Of a stretch of DNA of 64,000 bases, positions 17,630 through 25,898 are shown one piece after another. The position numbers and the translations under genes were made by a program. Origin of the DNA: Ignatzschineria sp. Its GTDB lineage: Bacteria > Pseudomonadota > Gammaproteobacteria > Cardiobacteriales > Wohlfahrtiimonadaceae. Location of the stretch: the NCBI GenBank assembly GCA_030150405.1, contig JASLFU010000015.1:1-64000 (forward strand), read 5' to 3'. A model generated the notes under the pieces. It was not told the DNA's origin, searched no databases, and saw nothing but the letters and a program-made list of their open reading frames with translations. The stretch's first letter is position 1. Each line of letters begins with the position of its first letter.

Positions 17630-17653
17630 GATTTGGCGAAAGATTTGGCGAAA
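17630..17653 (+). repeat. Tandem 12-bp repeat, probable integrase arm site (attL side)
   Basis: GATTTGGCGAAA occurs twice in tandem 13 bp inside the attL core. The same word occurs once at 53676-53687, preceded by a partial copy at 53666-53675, inside the other prophage end and just before the integrase start. Direct repeats flanking the core on both phage arms are typical of arm-type sites of tyrosine integrases. The role is inferred. Confidence 0.6.
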
Positions 17654-18293
17654 GTGAAACAATTTAAATGTACTTTGAAATACTTGATTCCAACAGCCTC
17701 TCCGCTATTGTGTATGAATGTTGAGCAAAACCGAATTATTTTAATTTAGCCACAAAAAATCCCCCCCGACCGACGTTTATTTTTCAGATGTTTTTGATAT
17801 TTACGATGCCAATTTAGCGAAAGCCTGGGTGGCGTGCTTCGATGATCTCTTTTTCAAGCTTCGGTTTTATCCAAAATTATTCACGGGGCTTAAATAGGCT
17901 TAAAAGGGCGTCTAAAAGGATTTGCAGAATTGTTAAAACGTCATTAATCAAAAGAGAGTGGCCGGAAGTCTTGCCAGTGTGGGAATATGCTTGTGGGGGG
18001 TCTTCGCAAATGCGTAATTAGCGTAATTAAATATGAAAATCTCTGTAATGTTAGAAGTTGCAGCACTTTTGGAAGATGGGCATATCGTCATTATTGCGTT
18101 TTTATTTGTAATCTAAAGACGTCATTATCTGCAATTTTTGAAAAATAGAGAACCGCATAAGAATGGGCGTTTTGAGAGACCTCGTTACTAAGAACACGTC
18201 TTATTACACTGTTTCGTAATCGCCAAAAGCCCCTAATAGCAGTGCTTTTGAGTATGTTTTGCTTCTAATTACGCTCTTGCGAAGCCCCCTGTT
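17654..18293. other. Prophage left-end noncoding region; possible cos location
   Basis: No convincing gene is seen in these 640 bases between attL and the 3' end of the portal gene. In P2 the cos site lies beyond the 3' end of gene Q, which corresponds to this stretch. A C7 run followed by GACCGACG at about 17771-17785 is the most GC-rich patch and could belong to cos, but I cannot identify the cut site. GCGTAATTA is repeated twice at about 18011-18028, and ACGTCATTA occurs at about 17939 and 18119. Confidence 0.35.
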
Positions 18294-19271
18294 TTATTCA
18301 GACTGAAATTCTGAGAATTTAAACGCCTCCACACCTAATTTTTGATTGAGATCTTTTAAGCGATTAATCACCGGCAGGATCTCCACGTTATAAAATTGGC
18401 GTAGTGCCTTCTCTGGATCACCAAAGCCGCCGGCATTTTCTGGAGTGATGCCTAAAAACTGGGGAGGTATACGGTGCGCAGCAGTTACATCTCTTTCCGA
18501 CATCCGTTTTACTCGCTCAAATTCATCTTTGGCGGCGATCTCGCTAATGGGGATCAGCTGCACGCTATCTTTTGTCCCTTCACGAAGGTGGAGCAATAAG
18601 TTTTTAAAGCTTCCTCCTCCTCTTGTTTTAGAGAGGTTATCCTCAATCTTTCTCATAAGATCTTTATCGACCTTGCCATTAATGGCCAGAATAAAGCCCG
18701 CGTGCGACCCGTTTTGGTAGTAGCGAATGCGAAAGATCGTTGCTTCAAAATTTAAAAGAATAGCGGGCAGGGCGGCAAGGTAGCTCGGTTTGCCGTAGAT
18801 GTTTTGCAGGTGGTCGTAGTTTTTAAAGTCGATAATATCTTTTAGCTCCACATGCTCGCTGGGCCGCGCGGGGTTTACATAATAGAAGCGATTTCCCTTG
18901 GTGCCCTTTCGCATGTAGTAGGTGCGAAGATGCTCAAGCCCCAAAATATTGCCGAGCTTTGAGCGCACGGGGCGAAGATATGCCGTGCCAAATGTAAAGT
19001 AATCGGAGATAAACGCCTGAAAATCGATAGCGCTTAAAAAGGGGTTTGAGATAAAGTAGCTCGTTGCCGATTCTGTTTTAAAGTTTAAGCTCGATTGATG
19101 GAGTGCGCTTTGATGCGCTGCTCGCATAAGCGTCCAGTAGTTATAAAGGGGCGTATACCATTTGTTATGACTGTGGAGCTCAAATGAGAGGAGCTCCATA
19201 AATTCGCTATTGGTGATCGGCTCGGGCGTGCTTAATGTAAACACGCTATCTTGCGTTGCTTCTTTAGCCAT
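18294..19271 (-). CDS. Q: Phage portal protein (P2 gpQ family)
   Basis: The portal forms the dodecameric DNA entry channel of the head. The 325-residue sequence fits the P2 gpQ/PBSX family: an N-terminal STPEPITNSEFMELL, a central FKNYDHLQNIYGKPSYLAAL and YYQNGSHAGFIL, and a C-terminal RIPPQFLGITPENAGGFGDP. The start overlaps the terminase stop by 1 bp and has a clear AGGAGG site 10 nt upstream. It is transcribed leftwards with P, divergent from O, as in P2. Confidence 0.92.
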   Translation of the reverse strand: MAKEATQDSVFTLSTPEPITNSEFMELLSFELHSHNKWYTPLYNYWTLMRAAHQSALHQSSLNFKTESATSYFISNPFLSAIDFQAFISDYFTFGTAYLRPVRSKLGNILGLEHLRTYYMRKGTKGNRFYYVNPARPSEHVELKDIIDFKNYDHLQNIYGKPSYLAALPAILLNFEATIFRIRYYQNGSHAGFILAINGKVDKDLMRKIEDNLSKTRGGGSFKNLLLHLREGTKDSVQLIPISEIAAKDEFERVKRMSERDVTAAHRIPPQFLGITPENAGGFGDPEKALRQFYNVEILPVINRLKDLNQKLGVEAFKFSEFQSE

Positions 19272-21034
19272 TAAATAAATCCTCCTGTGATTGTAACTTC
19301 ATCTTTTGTTTTGCCGGCAATATCTTCATATGAGCCGATGGCGTACATGATTGCCCACGCATAGTCGGCATGTGCAGTGGTGGCGGATCGTGTGGATTCA
19401 TACACCACATTCCCCGCTCTTGTTGTTGTCGTGCGAACAGACATAAAGCACTGATAAACATCGATCCAATCGGATGAAAACTTAAGCCGATCCTCTCTAA
19501 AGAGTCGTTGCGCTTGGGCAACAAGCCGATATTTTTCTGTGGCGCTGCCGGGATTGGCTGTAACGTTATCGAAAAAGTCTTCCACCATCGGCGCTACAGT
19601 AGCCCCCACGGCAGTGGCATCTATGCCGATGCTCACCACATTAAATCGCTCTGTTAAGCCTTTAATCATCTCCGCTTGCTCTTCGTAGCGATCGCCAAAA
19701 AGATCATATTTTTCCAGCACTCGGTAATAGGGGTAATCCTCATTTGGAAGCGCAATCACCACCACGGCGCTCGCATCGTAAACCCGTGCGGGGTCATATC
19801 CAATAATCACTCGGCCATTGCCAAAGGGGCGCTCAAACCCTTCGTTATAATCGAGCCACTCAATATAGGGCGCTGCAAAGTTGCGAATAATGGCGCTGCT
19901 ATTAAATACAGAGCGCTCGTTAGATCCCCATTCGCACATATAAAAGAGCCCAAAAAGCTCCTGATTGAGGTTTTTTAGCTGCTCAATATCGAGCATATCG
20001 TTGCCCCCGTTTACTGCATCCTCCACTGTTATTGTCATGCGGAAGGTATGATCTTTGGCGATATACCCTTTTGAGAGCAGCTCATTTTTCAGCACGATCC
20101 CTTTTCTGTTTTTATCCGTGATTCCGCTCCAAGCGTTATAAGAGGGGTGGCTCTTATCGCTGGGGGTTGAGCTCATAACAATGTTGTATTGCTTTAGCGT
20201 TGCGCACGCTCTTACTACGCTTGTGAGCAGATCAAAATTTTGCATCCAGGCATATTCGTCAATCGTGACATCGCCAGAGTATCCTTGCGCTGTGGCGGGG
20301 TTGGAGGGTAGAAAATGGATCGTTGCGCCATTGGGTAGTGTGATCGATTCTGTCCCCTGTACATCCACCCCAAAGATCTCTTTAATCGTTTTTTTAATGT
20401 AGTCTCGAGCTTGAAATGATTGCCGCTGTGATGCGGAGATATAGATCTGATCGTGCCCGAGATTTGCCGCTCTTCTTAATGTGCGCCCATTTGCAAGCCC
20501 CCACGTCATCCCGATTTGGCGGGATTTTAAAACCTGTGCCATCTTGTTTGAGTGCGATTTTGCGAGCCCTTTATCAATATTTTCGATCGCCTCCCGCTGG
20601 TAGGGGAATGCAGTTTCTTGCCACCACTCTTCTATCTTTTCGGCAAACTCAATCGGATCAATCTTGCTTAAAGAGGTGGTGCGGGTACGCTCGTTTTCGC
20701 TCGGCATAATCAGTGGCTTAAAGGTTTTGGCAAGATGGGAGATCTCTTTAAAATCGCCGTTGGATTTTTTCTCTTTCATAATGAGATGAATTAAGCGCGC
20801 ATTAACACTGTATTCGAGCACATTAAAGAACTCGTAATCATCCCATTTATTATCCTCTTTCCAGCCATGCACGGTGCTCACCCCTTTGCCAACCTGTTTG
20901 GCAATATCGGTTAAGCTGTAGCCCATAAAATATAAGAGCCTCGCTTGCTCTTTTTCGGGCAGCGTGATGGGGGGTAACGTTATTTGCGACACATTAAAAC
21001 TCCTCTTTTCATGCTCTTTATTATGTAGAGGCAT
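19271..21034 (-). CDS. P: Terminase large subunit (P2 gpP family)
   Basis: This is the ATPase and nuclease that packages DNA into the procapsid. An N-terminal HTH (LTDIAKQVGKGVSTVHGWKE, residues 41-60) is typical of gpP. The ATPase centre shows SRQIGMTW (171-178) and TIDEYAWM. The RNase-H-like nuclease has IIGYDPARVYDASAVVVIA and VSIGIDATAVGATV. The 587-residue length is normal. It is divergent from the scaffold gene across a 199-bp regulatory gap. Confidence 0.93.
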   Translation of the reverse strand: MPLHNKEHEKRSFNVSQITLPPITLPEKEQARLLYFMGYSLTDIAKQVGKGVSTVHGWKEDNKWDDYEFFNVLEYSVNARLIHLIMKEKKSNGDFKEISHLAKTFKPLIMPSENERTRTTSLSKIDPIEFAEKIEEWWQETAFPYQREAIENIDKGLAKSHSNKMAQVLKSRQIGMTWGLANGRTLRRAANLGHDQIYISASQRQSFQARDYIKKTIKEIFGVDVQGTESITLPNGATIHFLPSNPATAQGYSGDVTIDEYAWMQNFDLLTSVVRACATLKQYNIVMSSTPSDKSHPSYNAWSGITDKNRKGIVLKNELLSKGYIAKDHTFRMTITVEDAVNGGNDMLDIEQLKNLNQELFGLFYMCEWGSNERSVFNSSAIIRNFAAPYIEWLDYNEGFERPFGNGRVIIGYDPARVYDASAVVVIALPNEDYPYYRVLEKYDLFGDRYEEQAEMIKGLTERFNVVSIGIDATAVGATVAPMVEDFFDNVTANPGSATEKYRLVAQAQRLFREDRLKFSSDWIDVYQCFMSVRTTTTRAGNVVYESTRSATTAHADYAWAIMYAIGSYEDIAGKTKDEVTITGGFI

Positions 21035-21233
21035 AAAGAAAATATAGAGTGCTTTTACCTTGTAATTTTCTTAATAGATATGATCTACAATTTAGTGATA
21101 TAGCGCCTTTTGGCGCTTTTTTATTGCTTAAAATACAAGGTGCAAATGCTCGCAAGCTATTTGTAAATCGTGAAAGATAGGAGACCTACTCTTAGTGTGA
21201 TTTTTATATTGACGATTTACAGAAGGAAGAGAG
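21035..21233. promoter_or_regulatory. Divergent late control region between terminase (P) and scaffold (O) genes
   Basis: The gap holds a short hairpin (AGCGCC, TTTT, GGCGCT, then T6) at 21102-21122. It also has an exact 10-bp inverted repeat, TGTAAATCGT (21162-21171) with ACGATTTACA (21212-21221), whose right arm lies just before the O ribosome site. A second dyad, TTGTA with TACAA, is at about 21060-21090. TATATT at 21205-21210 could be the -10 of O. P2 places two divergent activator-dependent late promoters here. I found no TGT-N12-ACA site of the Ogr type, so activator binding is unproven. Confidence 0.5.
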
Positions 21234-22064
21234 ATGAAGAAAACGAAAACGAAACCGTTTCGCGTTGCAGTCTCTGGGAAAACAGTGGATGGCCGGGAGA
21301 TCCCCGCGCAAGACATCATTGATATGGCGGAGACGTACAACCCAGAACTCTATCAAGCTCGCATCAACTTAGAGCATCTTTTAAGTATTTTCCCCGATAG
21401 CACCTTTAAAGCCTATGGCGATGTTTTAGCGGTAGAGGCGAAAGAGGAGGAGCTTAACGGAGAGAGTGTTACATCGCTCTACGCAACGCTTGAAGTAACG
21501 GAAGATCTCGCAGTGATTAATAAAAATCACCAAAAGATTTTTACCTCCATTGAGTATCGCCCGAACTTTAGAGAGAGCGGTAAAGCGTATCTTACCGGAT
21601 TAGCCGTTACAGATACTCCCGCCAGCGTGGGCACAGAGGCGCTTAAGTTTGTAGTAGCGAACGAAGCCACCGTGAACTATTCGGCATCGATTGAGGGCGA
21701 AAAGCTTACAGCAGAAGCGCCAGAGCAGGCAGAAGAACCCGAGAAAAAGCCCTTTTTCAGCCTTAAGAATCTCTTTACAAAAGAGACGCCCGAGCAGAAA
21801 GATGATTTTCATGGCTTTAAAGAGCTTGAAGAGGCGACACGCCAAGGCTTTTCGGATGTAGAGCATACATTTTCTGAGTTAAAAGCAACGGTGGAGCATT
21901 TGAGTAAGCAAGCTAAAGAGGCCGCAAAGCAGATTGAATCTCAGCGAGCGGCGATTGAGGCGCTTCAGGCATTGGCTAAAACACCGGAAGATCAGCCCCA
22001 AATTCCCGACCATAACTTTAGTGGCGATCACAATTCCACCCCTTACGAACTCCCAGAGCACTAA
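21234..22064 (+). CDS. O: Capsid scaffold and maturation protease (P2 gpO family)
   Basis: GpO is an internal scaffold whose N-terminal serine protease domain cuts itself and the capsid protein. Asp19, His48 and Ser105 fall at or next to the positions of the P2 triad (D19, H48, S107). The last 100 residues are a charged coiled coil that serves as scaffold. GAAGGAAGAG precedes the ATG. The gene begins the rightward morphogenesis operon. Confidence 0.92.
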   Translation: MKKTKTKPFRVAVSGKTVDGREIPAQDIIDMAETYNPELYQARINLEHLLSIFPDSTFKAYGDVLAVEAKEEELNGESVTSLYATLEVTEDLAVINKNHQKIFTSIEYRPNFRESGKAYLTGLAVTDTPASVGTEALKFVVANEATVNYSASIEGEKLTAEAPEQAEEPEKKPFFSLKNLFTKETPEQKDDFHGFKELEEATRQGFSDVEHTFSELKATVEHLSKQAKEAAKQIESQRAAIEALQALAKTPEDQPQIPDHNFSGDHNSTPYELPEH

Positions 22065-22084
22065 TCACACAAGGAGAATAATTT

Positions 22085-23098
22085 ATGTTAACGAAAGAGA
22101 CCCGCGAAGGCTTAAAGGCCTTTGCAGCAAATAAGGCGGAGCTTAACGGCTTATCTACAGACCACGTTTTTGAGGGCGGCACAATCAATGTTAAGCCCGA
22201 TGTTGAGCGTAACTGGCAATCGAGCGTGGCAGATGCCAGCTGGTTTTTAAAGCGCATCACCACTTCATCAAGCGACAGCCCCATTGTAGAGAACCTCACC
22301 TTTTCCGGTGCAGATATGCTCTCTACCCGTACAGATACCCGCAACGGCAAAGAGCGCAGCCCGCTCGAGTACGGCAAAGTTTCTGGCGTTGAGTTTCGCT
22401 GCGTAAAAACAAACTTTGATGTGGGCATTCCTTACGATGACTTAAATCACTGGAATGCGCGCAATCGTGCTCAGTTTTTACTAACGATCAATAAGCACCT
22501 TGCAGCGCTTAAGGCGAACAACGTGGTGATGATCGGCTGGCACGGCGAAAAAGCAGAGAAAGACACTAATCCCGTAGATAATCCCCTCGGGCAGGATGTA
22601 AATATCGGCTGGATTCAGCAAGTGAAAGATAACCGAGCCGATAAAGTGATCGAGACTGCTATCACCATTGGCGAGGGTGGCGATTACAATTCGCTCGATG
22701 CCTTTGCCGTAGCTGCAAAAGCGCAATTCCCGTTACATCTTCGCGAAGGCCTTGTCTGCCTTGCAAGCGAAGAGCTCGTGGACATCCGCACTATGAGCTT
22801 AATCGACCGCTCCACCACAAGCGAGATCGAGAAGACATCTGCAGCAAATGCAGTGGCGCTTTTAGCAAACAAGATGGAGGTTTTAACACCCCCATACTTC
22901 CCAGAAAACACGATCATCATCACCCCGCTTAAAAACTTAGTGTGGAATATGCAGCGTGGCGCAACTCGTGAGAGCTTTGAGCAAAACGACCGCGGCGACC
23001 GTTACGAAAGTTTCCACCAAGCGGCAGAGTGCTACGGCATCGGCGATTTTGATCGCATTCTTGTTTACACAAATGTAACCGCAGCAGGTGAGGAGTAG
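22085..23098 (+). CDS. N: Major capsid protein (P2 gpN family)
   Basis: The 337-residue product matches gpN. The N-terminus starts MLTKETREGLKAF, and the diagnostic middle reads MIGWHGEKAEKDT and NPLGQDVNIGWIQQV. The N-terminal about 30 residues would be removed by gpO. AAGGAGAATAATTT precedes the start. It lies 20 bp after O and 5 bp before M. Confidence 0.94.
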   Translation: MLTKETREGLKAFAANKAELNGLSTDHVFEGGTINVKPDVERNWQSSVADASWFLKRITTSSSDSPIVENLTFSGADMLSTRTDTRNGKERSPLEYGKVSGVEFRCVKTNFDVGIPYDDLNHWNARNRAQFLLTINKHLAALKANNVVMIGWHGEKAEKDTNPVDNPLGQDVNIGWIQQVKDNRADKVIETAITIGEGGDYNSLDAFAVAAKAQFPLHLREGLVCLASEELVDIRTMSLIDRSTTSEIEKTSAANAVALLANKMEVLTPPYFPENTIIITPLKNLVWNMQRGATRESFEQNDRGDRYESFHQAAECYGIGDFDRILVYTNVTAAGEE

Positions 23099-23103
23099 TA
23101 ATT

Positions 23104-23763
23104 ATGCCAAAGAAGATGGCGCAATTATTACGGGAGGCGGCCGCTAAATCGAAAGCGGCCGCACCAGAAGTGCGCACACCGATCGAGAGCAATCTTTTAA
23201 CAGAGCTTAGGCAAGCCATGGCAGAGCTTTCGCAGCTCGATTCTATTGAGCGCAAAGCGGCATACAAAAAAGCCAACTTTGAGACCTTTTGGCCACACGC
23301 CCAGGCGGTGATTGAGAGAGATCACAAATCAGAAGATGTTATCACCCGCACAATGTTTGTTTGGGCTGCAGATGCTGCGCTCTTAGAGCCATTTTTAGCG
23401 CTTGCGGGCTTTATGTTTAAGCACGATATTCCGCTTCCGCCGGAGTTTCACGATAAAAAGGCGATTCGCTTTGCCGCAGAAGCATGGTGCGACCATTTAG
23501 AGAAAAAGAAGGTAACCGCCACCACCGGCGAAGCGATCTTTGATCTGTTAGATGGCCGCGACATTCGTGAAGAGACGATGGCGAAATTTGTGCGGGAATT
23601 GGGCAAGCGTGTAGAAGAGCTCGGTAGTAAAGCAGCGCTTGAAAGAGCGGTAAATTACTACGAAAGAGCGCTTAAGCTCAACCCAAAAGTGGGCGCACAG
23701 ACTGATTTAAATCGTGCGCGCAAAGCGCTTGAGGCGTTAAGCGAGACGAAAGACAAAGATTAA
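23104..23763 (+). CDS. M: Terminase small subunit (P2 gpM family)
   Basis: GpM is the DNA-recognition subunit that pairs with gpP at cos. The 219-residue protein has a basic, Ala-rich N-terminus, the family pattern FVWAADAALLEPFLALAGFM, and a C-terminal YYERALKLNPKVGAQTDLNR. Two GCGGCCGC palindromes 16 bp apart occur near the start of the gene. A 115-bp structured gap follows before L, unlike the tight spacing elsewhere. Confidence 0.9.
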   Translation: MPKKMAQLLREAAAKSKAAAPEVRTPIESNLLTELRQAMAELSQLDSIERKAAYKKANFETFWPHAQAVIERDHKSEDVITRTMFVWAADAALLEPFLALAGFMFKHDIPLPPEFHDKKAIRFAAEAWCDHLEKKKVTATTGEAIFDLLDGRDIREETMAKFVRELGKRVEELGSKAALERAVNYYERALKLNPKVGAQTDLNRARKALEALSETKDKD

Positions 23764-23878
23764 CCGAACCATTAACCGAACCCCCAACCTGAGGCGGCTT
23801 GCGTGGAGCACAATTCATGCGAATCCGTGCGAAGCGCAACCCCCGCCTCAACTTAAAGATAGAGATGAGTGCAAAGAG
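23764..23878 (+). other. Structured intercistronic region between M and L
   Basis: The gap starts with a 12-bp tandem repeat (TAACCGAACCAT, TAACCGAACCCC). It then has an inverted repeat TGAGGCGG (23790-23797) with CCGCCTCA (23843-23850) and an inner TTGCG/CGCAA pair, which together could make a long hairpin in the mRNA. A ribosome site for L follows. No T run is present, so it is not a classic terminator. Confidence 0.5.
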
Positions 23879-24331
23879 ATGAGTGCGTTTGTAGGGAAAG
23901 CCAACAACAAAAAAGAAGGCGAGATCAAAGGCATGGGCTTTTGGCCAGGCGTAAACGTTGCCGAGTTTAGAGAAGAGATGCGGATCTATACCAGTATTGA
24001 AGATGGCCGAATCTTAAACGAGCTCGAATTTGCGTTTATTGATGTTACCGACTATCTCGACACTTACGCCCAAAACAAGGAGCGAGAAGGCTACACAACG
24101 CTTGCAGAGCTCCCCAATGCTCGCCGGCAGATGATGCTCTTTAAGCGGGCGATCTTTGCAAAGGCAAAACAGAATCTTATCTCCGGGCATTTAGATGTGG
24201 ATCTCACACGTAAAGCGGGGGCAGATACACGGGAATCGGTGAATGATTCGAGCCTCTTTTACAACGCTATGTATAACGAGGCGCTACGCATGTTTTTGGA
24301 TCAACCTGGCGATTATGTGGGGATTGTGTGA
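23879..24331 (+). CDS. L: Head completion protein (P2 gpL family)
   Basis: GpL completes DNA-filled heads at the portal vertex. The family mark is GFWPGVNVAEFREEMRI near residue 20, followed by helical ALPN-type segments and LFKRAIFAKAKQNLISG. Length (150 aa) fits. Its stop overlaps the X start by one base. Confidence 0.88.
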   Translation: MSAFVGKANNKKEGEIKGMGFWPGVNVAEFREEMRIYTSIEDGRILNELEFAFIDVTDYLDTYAQNKEREGYTTLAELPNARRQMMLFKRAIFAKAKQNLISGHLDVDLTRKAGADTRESVNDSSLFYNAMYNEALRMFLDQPGDYVGIV

Positions 24332-24549
24332 TGGCGAAAACACGCAAAATAATCATAGCAAACGGGTTTGAGACGCTCGATGGCTGTCTTGATCGACATG
24401 GTATTCCTACATCGATGCTTGAGGAGGTTATGCAGCATCCCGCCAATCGCCCGCTCGCCACACTTCCCATTATTTTACCGGCGAGAACTCAAATCGCCGT
24501 GCCGGAGATCGCCCCAGATACCCAAGAGGATATTAATTTATGGAGTTAG
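24331..24549 (+). CDS. X: Tail protein X (P2 gpX family)
   Basis: The 72-residue protein has the LysM-like pattern of gpX: an early ETLDGCLDRHG, a central HPANRPLATLP and a C-terminal ILPARTQIAVPEI. The ATG that overlaps the L stop codon is preferred over a GTG one codon earlier. It overlaps the lysozyme start by 10 bp. Confidence 0.82.
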   Translation: MAKTRKIIIANGFETLDGCLDRHGIPTSMLEEVMQHPANRPLATLPIILPARTQIAVPEIAPDTQEDINLWS

Positions 24550-25076
24550 ACAAACAGAGAGAAGCCCGCTTCCAGGCGTATACAGATGAAGTGATACGCA
24601 TCGAAGGCGGCTACGTTAATGACCCCGTTGACCCCGGCGGCGAGACGAAATATGGCATTACGCTCAATACGGCTCGCAGATTTGGCTACAACGGTCGCAT
24701 GATCGACCTCACAAAAGAGGAAGCAAAAGAGATCTATCGGAAAGGGTATTGGAATAACACCATTGCCCCCTATATCGCGCACGATGTGGCGTTTAATTAC
24801 TACCTACTCATGATCCACGCGGGGCAGCGGCAAGCGACCAAGATTTTGCAAAGAGCCGTAGGGGTAGAGGCGGACGGCGTTGCCGGCGTAAAGACGATGA
24901 ACGCCATTAGCCAAAAGAGCCCCGAGGAGATTGCCGGCTATCTCTACTTTGAGACGCTCGATTTTTATGTATCGATCAGCCCCAACACAAAATATAAGTA
25001 TTTAAAGGGCTGGCGTAATCGGCTACGTGCAGCCCAAAAGATTAACTGGGAGAGGAGGATCGCAGAATATGTATAA
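24540..25076 (+). CDS. Endolysin, GH108 family N-acetylmuramidase with peptidoglycan-binding tail
   Basis: The enzyme cuts the glycan backbone at lysis. The GH108 motif is EGGYVNDPVDPGGETKYGIT with the catalytic Glu of EGGY at about residue 18. The C-terminal VGVEADGVAGVKTMNAI is a PG_binding_3-type segment. There is no signal peptide, so a holin would be needed for export. It is the first gene of the lysis cassette and overlaps both neighbours. P2 itself uses a different endolysin (gpK). Confidence 0.92.
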   Translation: MELDKQREARFQAYTDEVIRIEGGYVNDPVDPGGETKYGITLNTARRFGYNGRMIDLTKEEAKEIYRKGYWNNTIAPYIAHDVAFNYYLLMIHAGQRQATKILQRAVGVEADGVAGVKTMNAISQKSPEEIAGYLYFETLDFYVSISPNTKYKYLKGWRNRLRAAQKINWERRIAEYV

Positions 25077-25311
25077 ACAAAAAAGACCGGAAGACCCCTT
25101 AAAAGGGTTGTTGATGATAGCCCTTGGCTTAATCGTGATTGCGATTGTATCGGGATGCACCAATCCCCGGCCAGAGCTAGAAGGTGGCGCATTTGCACCC
25201 GCGGGTTTTTGCGAATCATACGAGCTTAAAGAGATCTATAAAGATGATTCGCTAAAAGTGCAGCTCGAAAAGCTCGAAGAGAACACCACTTACCAGAGGC
25301 TTTGCAGATGA
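25069..25311 (+). CDS. Small Rz1-like lipoprotein of the lysis cassette (first copy)
   Basis: The 80-residue product has a hydrophobic segment ending in the lipobox IVSGC. The mature part has GFCESYELKEIYKDD and then a short helix ending EENTTYQRLC. This C-terminal pattern (FC then LExLExxNxxYxxLC) recurs in the lipoprotein encoded inside the spanin gene further on. The chosen ATG has AGGAGG upstream and overlaps the endolysin stop by 8 bp. Either it is a second outer-membrane spanin subunit or it has another lysis role. Confidence 0.65.
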   Translation: MYKQKRPEDPLKGLLMIALGLIVIAIVSGCTNPRPELEGGAFAPAGFCESYELKEIYKDDSLKVQLEKLEENTTYQRLCR

Positions 25312-25550
25312 CGAAACTGATTAAAAAAGCAGACGGCACAATCTGCCAGAACAAAGCACTCGCTTTTTTAGGTGCTCTGGTGGGTGCAGTGGTGCTTATT
25401 ATCCTCGCGCTTAAAGAAGCGAGCGGCTTAGAGATTCTTTTCCCCGCTTATTTGCTTGCAACGCTCGGGCAACTGCCAAGCAAGGGCCTGCACGATTTAG
25501 GGCGCTTAAAGGTGGAAGCGCAAGGATTAAAAGGAAAGGAGCAGCCATGA
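25308..25550 (+). CDS. Two-helix membrane protein, holin candidate (DUF2644-like)
   Basis: The 80-residue protein starts MTKLIKKADGTICQNKALAF and has two membrane segments (LAFLGALVGAVVLIILAL and ILFPAYLLATLGQL) plus a basic tail. This resembles DUF2644 proteins of Haemophilus Mu-like phages. Size, topology and position after the endolysin suit a holin. ATGA overlaps link it to the genes on both sides. Identity as the holin is inferred. Confidence 0.6.
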   Translation: MTKLIKKADGTICQNKALAFLGALVGAVVLIILALKEASGLEILFPAYLLATLGQLPSKGLHDLGRLKVEAQGLKGKEQP

Positions 25551-25780
25551 TGCAGGTAATTAGCAATGTTTTGGTGATGGTGTTTGGGCTTCTCTCTTTA
25601 GCGCTGGGGATTCTCTTTAAGCATGAGCGCAAAGAGCACGATAGAACCGAAAAAGCGCTTAAAAAAGCAGAAGGAAAGGCAAAAGCATTGGAGATTAAAG
25701 ATGAGGTTAAAACTACTAATCGCAATGATAAGCGCGATATTCGCCACAGGATGCGCGAAAAAGGTTATCTACGAGATTGA
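25547..25780 (+). CDS. Inner-membrane spanin (Rz-like)
   Basis: The protein has one N-terminal membrane helix (VISNVLVMVFGLLSLALGILF) followed by a charged coiled coil, which is the Rz plan. It resembles DUF2681-type phage proteins. Its gene contains the start of the lipoprotein gene in the +1 frame, the nested arrangement typical of Rz/Rz1. Together with the lipoprotein it would span the periplasm and fuse the membranes at lysis. Confidence 0.68.
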   Translation: MMQVISNVLVMVFGLLSLALGILFKHERKEHDRTEKALKKAEGKAKALEIKDEVKTTNRNDKRDIRHRMREKGYLRD

Positions 25781-25898
25781 TTTTTGCGATGCATTCCCGC
25801 CGATCATGGCATCGAGCCAAGATACTAAAGAGACGCTCGAGCAGATCGAAACACGGAATGACATCTATTTTAAGTTATGCGGTGAAAGAAATGAGTGA
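25701..25898 (+). CDS. Outer-membrane spanin lipoprotein (Rz1-like), nested in the Rz frame
   Basis: This 65-residue lipoprotein starts MRLKLLIAMISAIFATGC, with the lipid Cys at residue 18. The mature part, ending LEQIETRNDIYFKLC, has the same C-terminal pattern as the first lipoprotein of the cassette. Its first 80 bp overlap the Rz-like gene in another frame. The start ATG is the one giving a proper lipoprotein signal. Its end overlaps the next gene by 8 bp. Confidence 0.7.
   Translation: MRLKLLIAMISAIFATGCAKKVIYEIDFCDAFPPIMASSQDTKETLEQIETRNDIYFKLCGERNE

Noticed and set aside
23137..23162. Two GCGGCCGC palindromes near the start of M as a possible regulatory structure or cos
   Set aside because: They encode Ala/Ala and Lys-Ala residues in the basic N-terminus of gpM in frame, so coding explains them; no further structure supports a site.
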